Source of the DNA: an archaeon
GTDB taxonomy: Archaea > B1Sed10-29 > WALL01
DNA: 17,434 nucleotides
Reading direction: 5' to 3'
Assembly (NCBI GenBank): GCA_030592525.1
Contig: JAUVIW010000009.1
Span: forward strand, 1 to 17,434
This document shows, one piece after another, positions 13,074-17,434 of the stretch. The notes beneath the pieces are model-generated. The model had not been told where the DNA came from, did not search any database, and was given only the letters and a program-made list of their open reading frames with translations. A program made the translations under genes and the position numbers. Each line of letters starts with the position of its first letter. Within the stretch, counting starts at the first letter, position 1.

Positions 13074-13628
13074 ATGGCAAAACTTAGGCCGGCACGATGC
13101 TACAAGGCTGTTGACAAGCACGCTTACACGCGCACCGCAAGGCGCGTCGTAAAGAAAGCGAAGATTCGCGGTGTGCCCAACATCAAGGTCATCCACTTTG
13201 ACATGGGCAAGCCCGGGAACTACAAGTACCAGGTCTCACTCATCTCAAACGAGAACGTACAGATTAGGCACAACGCACTCGAGGCATGCAGGATAGTTGT
13301 CCAGCGCACGCTGGCAAAGCTCATAGGCCGGGACGAGTACCACTTCCAAATCCGCGTCTATCCCCACCACGTGATGAGGGAGAACGCGATGATTAGCGGT
13401 GCGGGAGCAGACCGCCTGCAGACAGGCATGCGCCACTCGTTCGGCAAGCCAACGGGCAAGGCAGCGCGCGTCAAGCGCAACCAGATTGTCTTCAGCGTCA
13501 AGGTCAAAAGCAAGAAGGACGCTGAAACAGCAATGGCCGCGCTCAAGAAGACAGTAGCAAAGCTGCCCACAAGCTGCTCTATACGCACAAGGGAGCTCAG
13601 CGATGCTAAGCCAAAGAGCACTAAGTGA
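13074..13628 (+). CDS. rpl10e: Large ribosomal subunit protein uL16 (L10e)
   Basis: Archaeal L10e, equivalent to bacterial L16, placed near the tRNA binding sites and peptidyl transferase centre of the large subunit. In 184 residues: LRPARCYKAVDKHAYTR (4-20), the KIRGVPNIKVIHFDMG segment (30-45), QIRHNALEACRIVVQR (63-78), RVYPHHVMRENAMISGAGAD (94-113), the signature region with the basic loop RLQTGMRHSFGKPTGKAARV (114-133), and VFSVKVKSKKDAETAMAALK (139-158). The ATG at 13074 follows the eL15 stop by six bases, with GGTGATT just upstream overlapping that stop. The gene overlaps dph2 by 26 bases. In eukaryotes loading of uL16 is linked to SBDS action; sdo1 is nearby on the other strand. Confidence 0.94.
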   Translation: MAKLRPARCYKAVDKHAYTRTARRVVKKAKIRGVPNIKVIHFDMGKPGNYKYQVSLISNENVQIRHNALEACRIVVQRTLAKLIGRDEYHFQIRVYPHHVMRENAMISGAGADRLQTGMRHSFGKPTGKAARVKRNQIVFSVKVKSKKDAETAMAALKKTVAKLPTSCSIRTRELSDAKPKSTK

Positions 13629-14490
13629 GCTTGAATCCAAAGGCAACAAAAAGGTCCTCGTGCAAATGCCCGAGGGCCTCAAGCCCAAAGCACTTGAGAT
13701 ATGCAAAGAGCTAGCCGCCGCCGGGTTCGAGCCGATTGTCTCGGGGGACCCCTGCTTCGGCGCATGCGACCTCCGGTTCGAAAACGGCGCGACAACACTG
13801 CACATAGCGCACGCGCCCCTGCTCAATGACGAGCGCGTGGTCTATGAGGAGTGGGCCCACGATGTCAAAATGGGCAAGGCTGTTGACGCCGCCCTGCCGC
13901 TGCTGCCGGGCACGGTTTGTGTCGCGACAACAGTGCAGCACGTGCGCGAGATAGGCGAAGCAATAAAGATACTGCGCAACGCAGGCAAGAGCGCGTTTCT
14001 CATTCCCAAGGGCAAGAGATGCACGTACGAGGGCCAGGTGCTGGGCTGCGATTTTTCAGGGGCGAAGGGCGTCGAGTGCGACGCATTCCTTTTCATTGGC
14101 TCAGGCAGGTTCCACCCCATAGGGCTTGCGTACTACACCAAGAGGCGCGTGATACGCGCGGACCCGTTCACAGGCGAAGTGGAAGAAATAAGCGCAGACA
14201 AATGGCTCAAGGACAAGGCACTCCGCATGACAAAGGCGAATGATGCAAAGCGCTTTGGAATCATTGTGTCATCAAAGCCCGGGCAGCGCAACGATGCCGA
14301 GGCCAAGAGCATTGCCGAGCGATTGCACGCCAAGGGGTTCGAGTCATGCATCATAGTGATGGACCTAATTACACCTGACTCGCTGCTGCAGCTGGCGCTT
14401 GATGCCTATGTCATCACGGCGTGCCCAAGGCTGGTAATAGACGACTGGAAGAACTACTCAATGCCCTTGCTTCTCGCAGATGAGATCTAG
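13603..14490 (+). CDS. dph2: Diphthamide synthase subunit Dph2 (radical SAM-like)
   Basis: First enzyme of diphthamide synthesis: it transfers the 3-amino-3-carboxypropyl group of S-adenosylmethionine to a histidine of elongation factor 2, using a [4Fe-4S] cluster held by three separated cysteines. Archaeal Dph2 acts as a homodimer. In 295 residues the three cluster cysteines are visible as C55 in GACDL, C149 in VLGCDFS and C274 in ITACPRLVIDDW, one per domain. Other family features are VLVQMPEGLKPKA (18-30) and FIGSGRFHPIGLAY (164-177). C51 just before the first motif is extra. The ATG at 13603 lies within uL16 with GGGAG seven bases before it, so it is coupled to uL16. Its stop overlaps that of the convergent surface gene within CTAG. 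EF-2 itself is not in the window. Confidence 0.93.
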   Translation: MLSQRALSELESKGNKKVLVQMPEGLKPKALEICKELAAAGFEPIVSGDPCFGACDLRFENGATTLHIAHAPLLNDERVVYEEWAHDVKMGKAVDAALPLLPGTVCVATTVQHVREIGEAIKILRNAGKSAFLIPKGKRCTYEGQVLGCDFSGAKGVECDAFLFIGSGRFHPIGLAYYTKRRVIRADPFTGEVEEISADKWLKDKALRMTKANDAKRFGIIVSSKPGQRNDAEAKSIAERLHAKGFESCIIVMDLITPDSLLQLALDAYVITACPRLVIDDWKNYSMPLLLADEI

Positions 14491-16976
14491 CGCTTCATTC
14501 TCCGGTACGCGATGAACGGCACGACAAGCAACGCGAACAATAGCGCGAGCTCAGGGAACTCAGGCGTGAGTACCTCGGTGCCAATCTCCTGTGCCTTGCC
14601 GATGTTCACGGTGATTGCCTGCTTGTTGTTTCCACTTGCGCCAAGGCCCTCAACCCGGATGGCACCCGGCGTTATGAACACAAAGTCCTCGTTGTAGTCA
14701 ATGCCAATGTTGAGTGTCACGGTGCAAGTTTCAGCAGCGCCAACGCACGACGGTATCCACACAGGGAGCTCAACAACAGTGCCCTGTCCCGCAGCAAGGC
14801 TGCTGGACTGCTCAGAGCACTGCAGCGTGCTGAAAATGCCGGTCGGCACAGTGGACTCAACGCACACAACAAAATCAGGTGACTCGATTAGGCCGTTGTT
14901 CTTTACTTCAATGGGCACCCGCGTCATTTTGCCGACGCGCGTGTCGTAAGTGGCTGTTGCGTCGACAGCGAGGTCCCAAACCTTGTTCTTAACACCGCGA
15001 GTGTGGACCACCTGCTTGACACCAAGCTCGTCCGGCAGGCCGTCATCATCGGTCACTGTAAGAACAACGTCGTAAGTGCACGGCTCGTGGAACTCGTAGC
15101 ACGCCTTGCTGTCAGCAGGGACAGGGCACGCGACTCTCTCAACAGGATAAACGTCACTCAGCACGCCAACACCTGCACAAGAGTTTTTGTTTGGGAACAC
15201 CCATTCATAGGACTCAATGGTGCCATCGCTGTCGTAGGACTCGGAGGCGTCGAACGTGACCAAGTCCTTGGCCTCGGGCTCGCGCGGGTCCACAGACATT
15301 TTCGCGACAGGAGGGATGCCCACCAAGACAACAAAGTGGGAGACAGCAGAGTGGCCGTCATCATCGCTCACAGTGAGCTCCACATAGTACTTGCCCTTGT
15401 CATCGTACTTGTGCTCCACGACCTCACCGGTTCCGGTGGAGCCGTCATCAAAGTCCCAGGCATAGCTGGTTATCGCACCTGACTCAATGGTTGAGTAGGA
15501 GCCAACGAATGTCAGGAGCTTGCCGCGCTTCACGACAATGCCGGGCTGCGCGAGGCGGCCCGCGACAGTGACAGTGAAGTCATCAACATCCAACGCGCCC
15601 GAGGCCTCGGACGCTGTCAGCGTGCAGCCGTAAGAGCCGGGCTCGAACCAGGAATGCGATGCGAGCGGCGAAAGCAGGCCCCTGAAGACCTGTGCCTCCA
15701 TTGAGCCGGTGCCGGCGTACATCAGGCCATCAACCTTGTTGTACATTATGGAATTAGCGACATTGGGCACTGCGCCTCCGGCGTCGCGGAACTCACCCAT
15801 GTCCAGCCACATCGCTGTCGCGGGGTCGGCTGACGGGGAGTAAAACACGCGCGCTTCCCCGGCAGGCGTCTCGCCCGCTATCCAGAGCGAGCCGTCAATT
15901 GGCTTCACCGTAATGTCATGTATCTTTGCGAGCGGGACAATCGGGTACTCAACAAACGAGCCGGCTATCGCAGCGCAGTTCGGGTTTTCCGACGGGAAGG
16001 ATGCGCGGTGCAGCTTCGCCGTCCACACGCCATCAAACTTGGCTGAAGCCACGATTAGCTCACCCGGCGGGTTCATTGGCGGAACAGCAAACCATTTGGT
16101 GCCCGTGTGCATTGTGGTCACTTCACCTACGTCAAGCACGTCATAGCCAGGCACGGAAAACTCGTTGTATGCAGCCCAGCCATTGTCATAGCAGCCGAGT
16201 TTAGGGGGGGAACCGCTGCCTACCACGGCAACCCACACGCCAGAAAGCGCATTGCGGTAAGTCTCTATTGAAGTGATTGAATTTGGTGGCGCCCACGACA
16301 TTACCTGGGTGCCTTGCGGAGCCACTTTTTCATAGTCCGGAGGCTTTGCCTTGATACCGTTGTAGAATAGGGAGTGTTGGTTGGCCGCGTCCTTTGTGCC
16401 CGCAATCATCTGGCCGCCGGCAATGCACTCGCCACCCATGCAAATGCCGCTAGGTGGGAGGTAGCCAAGCGCGGTTATCTCATTGCCCAAGGTTGGCACC
16501 CAATCCATGTCAGTGTTCACGTGCCCCAAGTCATCGCACTTGAATGAATAGACCTTTGACTGGAAGCCATCGACACTGGCCAAAAGCCAACGCATGTCAC
16601 TCACGAGGCCCGGCTTCACACCCACTACCTGGCCCGCTACGACTGCGGAGGCGATTGTCTCGAAGTCGGGGCCCCCCAAAACAGCCTCGTAGTTGTCCGG
16701 GTGGCTGGTGATGTACATGTCGTCTACGCAGCCTATGTGCAGGCCAACAACGGATGTGTAGGGCGGCACGATGGTGACCTTCTCGGCCCAGTAGTTTGAG
16801 GTATCGCTGTCGCCATCATCCCAAACCCACGTGTACTGCACCAAGTCACCTGAAGAGCCGGTAGCGTCGAAAGGCGTTATCTCGCTTACCTTCACCGCAG
16901 TGTCAGCAATGTCCGCAGCTGTCGGTGCGGCGAGCGCTATTGACAGCAGGAGCATTAAGGCGAAAAGGCGCTTCAT
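14487..16976 (-). CDS. Secreted PKD-domain surface protein with PEF-like C-terminal signal
   Basis: Large extracellular protein (829 residues), likely for adhesion or cell-surface structure. Residues 1-21 form a signal peptide (MKR, then a hydrophobic stretch, ALAAPTAA). A first PKD-type half (about 28-60, FDATGSSG and YTWVWDDGD) is followed by about 375 residues with propeller-like strands (such as DGSLWIAGE, VDGLMYAGTG), then the missing half HSWFEPGSYGCTLT (441-454). PKD2 spans about 474-552 (SYAWDFDDGSTG), PKD3 554-660 (VTFDASESYDSDG, VVLTVTDDDG) with a Cys-containing loop. Residues 663-795 resemble a CARDB/DUF11-like beta domain (DLAVDATATYD, VPIEVKNNG). The end has PEFP (805-808), a hydrophobic helix (810-824) and RRMKR. 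Fifteen cysteines suggest disulfides. The ATG overlaps the upstream stop as ATGA. Exact function is unknown. Confidence 0.85.
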   Translation of the reverse strand: MKRLFALMLLLSIALAAPTAADIADTAVKVSEITPFDATGSSGDLVQYTWVWDDGDSDTSNYWAEKVTIVPPYTSVVGLHIGCVDDMYITSHPDNYEAVLGGPDFETIASAVVAGQVVGVKPGLVSDMRWLLASVDGFQSKVYSFKCDDLGHVNTDMDWVPTLGNEITALGYLPPSGICMGGECIAGGQMIAGTKDAANQHSLFYNGIKAKPPDYEKVAPQGTQVMSWAPPNSITSIETYRNALSGVWVAVVGSGSPPKLGCYDNGWAAYNEFSVPGYDVLDVGEVTTMHTGTKWFAVPPMNPPGELIVASAKFDGVWTAKLHRASFPSENPNCAAIAGSFVEYPIVPLAKIHDITVKPIDGSLWIAGETPAGEARVFYSPSADPATAMWLDMGEFRDAGGAVPNVANSIMYNKVDGLMYAGTGSMEAQVFRGLLSPLASHSWFEPGSYGCTLTASEASGALDVDDFTVTVAGRLAQPGIVVKRGKLLTFVGSYSTIESGAITSYAWDFDDGSTGTGEVVEHKYDDKGKYYVELTVSDDDGHSAVSHFVVLVGIPPVAKMSVDPREPEAKDLVTFDASESYDSDGTIESYEWVFPNKNSCAGVGVLSDVYPVERVACPVPADSKACYEFHEPCTYDVVLTVTDDDGLPDELGVKQVVHTRGVKNKVWDLAVDATATYDTRVGKMTRVPIEVKNNGLIESPDFVVCVESTVPTGIFSTLQCSEQSSSLAAGQGTVVELPVWIPSCVGAAETCTVTLNIGIDYNEDFVFITPGAIRVEGLGASGNNKQAITVNIGKAQEIGTEVLTPEFPELALLFALLVVPFIAYRRMKR

Positions 16977-17434
16977 GCGTCAATCACCTCCACTGGAATG
17001 GTTATGGAGTCCGATGACGGCAGGTCATCGGATACCGTCAGCTTCAGGTCATAGGGGTCCAAGCCCACGTTGTCGGTCGCGTAAGCGTGTATCACAATGC
17101 CCTTGTCAGAAGTATCGGTGCCGTCGCCGAAGTCCCACTCATAGCTCTCTATCAGCTGGCCCGGGGAAATGGAGTCCTTCGCGTACCACACGACATTCTC
17201 CTTCTCGACGACTTGGATGCCGATAACAGCCTCAATCTCGAACGGCGCGGGCTCTGCCTCAAGCCAGACCGCTCCGAGCATGGAGCTGTGCGGGTTCGAG
17301 CTCGGGTTGAAGCGCACAATCCACTCAAGGTACTGGCCCTTTTCGAGGTCGGGCTGGGAGCCCTTTGAGCTCACGGTCTCCGTGTCAATAAGGGTATTGG
17401 TGTCGTCATACGACTTTAGCGTGAAAACGATTTC
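16973..17434 (-). CDS. PKD-domain surface protein, 5' partial
   Basis: The C-terminal 153 residues of a gene whose start lies beyond the window edge; the frame is open to position 17434, and the GTG at 17374 is internal. The first about 50 residues look like the end of a beta-sandwich (LKSYDD, LEKGQYLEWIVRFN). A PKD domain follows, best seen as QLIESYEWDFGDGTD and IVIHAYATDN then YDLKLTVSDD, and the protein ends a few residues later (IPVEVIDA). There is no C-terminal membrane helix or sorting signal, unlike the gene after it. The TGA overlaps the next ATG. It may be secreted and associate with the anchored product of the next gene; that is inference. Whether it carries a signal peptide cannot be seen here. 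Confidence 0.8.
   Translation of the reverse strand, partial: EIVFTLKSYDDTNTLIDTETVSSKGSQPDLEKGQYLEWIVRFNPSSNPHSSMLGAVWLEAEPAPFEIEAVIGIQVVEKENVVWYAKDSISPGQLIESYEWDFGDGTDTSDKGIVIHAYATDNVGLDPYDLKLTVSDDLPSSDSITIPVEVIDA
16982..16991 (-). promoter_or_regulatory. Near-perfect ribosome binding site for the PKD surface gene
   Basis: Minus-strand GGAGGTGATT is complementary to the conserved 3' end of 16S rRNA over ten bases and lies five bases before the ATG at 16976. It is written in the final codons (V-E-V-I) of the upstream gene. It is the strongest such site in the window and predicts high, coupled translation. Confidence 0.75.

Noticed and set aside
15003..15482. Plus-strand frame of 159 codons inside the PKD surface gene
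   Set aside because: Antisense shadow with a His/Val/Arg-rich composition; the sense strand has clear PKD domains.
1..17434. tRNA or rRNA genes, CRISPR arrays, insertion sequences, attachment sites
   Set aside because: Gaps between genes are all under 100 bases and show no tRNA-like arms, repeat-spacer pattern, transposase or terminal repeats.

Overview
The window is almost wall-to-wall archaeal coding sequence. The evidence for archaea is the gene content: exosome subunits Rrp4/Rrp41/Rrp42, proteasome alpha, SBDS, protein-only-partner subunits of archaeal RNase P, KEOPS Pcc1, prefoldin beta, RpoP, eL15, eL43, uL16/L10e and archaeal-type Dph2. Archaeal TATA boxes at leaderless spacing and GGTGAT-type ribosome binding sites agree with this. 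The DNA is moderately GC-rich. Very tight packing, many ATGA overlaps, a shortened RNase P subunit and an acetate-forming pyruvate module would suit a small-genome (for example DPANN-type) archaeon, but I cannot fix the lineage from sequence alone.

Layout. (1) Positions 3-3367, plus strand: pyruvate:ferredoxin oxidoreductase alpha (5' end cut off by the window) and beta, then the alpha subunit of ADP-forming acetyl-CoA synthetase. Together they would convert pyruvate to acetyl-CoA with reduced ferredoxin, then to acetate with ATP formation. (2) Positions 3370-5099, minus strand: a translationally coupled pair, an HTH-CBS regulator followed by an Mre11/SbcD-like nuclease, with its own leaderless promoter. 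(3) Positions 5126-11995, minus strand: the archaeal exosome/proteasome superoperon, read from right to left as RPP30, POP5, PsmA, SBDS, Rrp4, Rrp41, Rrp42, eL43, RpoP, Brix protein, Pcc1, prefoldin beta, DHH phosphoesterase. Almost every junction overlaps or is a few bases wide. (4) Positions 12056-14490, plus strand, divergent from (3): an unrecognised small basic protein, eL15, uL16/L10e and Dph2. (5) Positions 14487-17434, minus strand: two coupled cell-surface genes with PKD domains; the second has a signal peptide and a PEF-type C-terminal sorting/anchor signal, and the first runs off the window edge.

Functionally, regions 3 and 4 join RNA processing and decay, tRNA/rRNA maturation, ribosome assembly, transcription (RpoP), protein folding and degradation, and modification of elongation factor 2. 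The most unusual things I see are: an N-terminal PKD domain of the large surface protein that looks split by an insertion of about 375 residues with propeller-like repeats; an RPP30 subunit lacking most of the usual N-terminal part; a small unknown basic protein at the point where eL15 diverges from the superoperon; and a single A/T-rich element that may serve divergent promoters there. No tRNA, rRNA, CRISPR array, insertion sequence or long repeat was seen. No stretch over 300 bases lacks a gene; the largest gap is about 94 bases (12392-12485).
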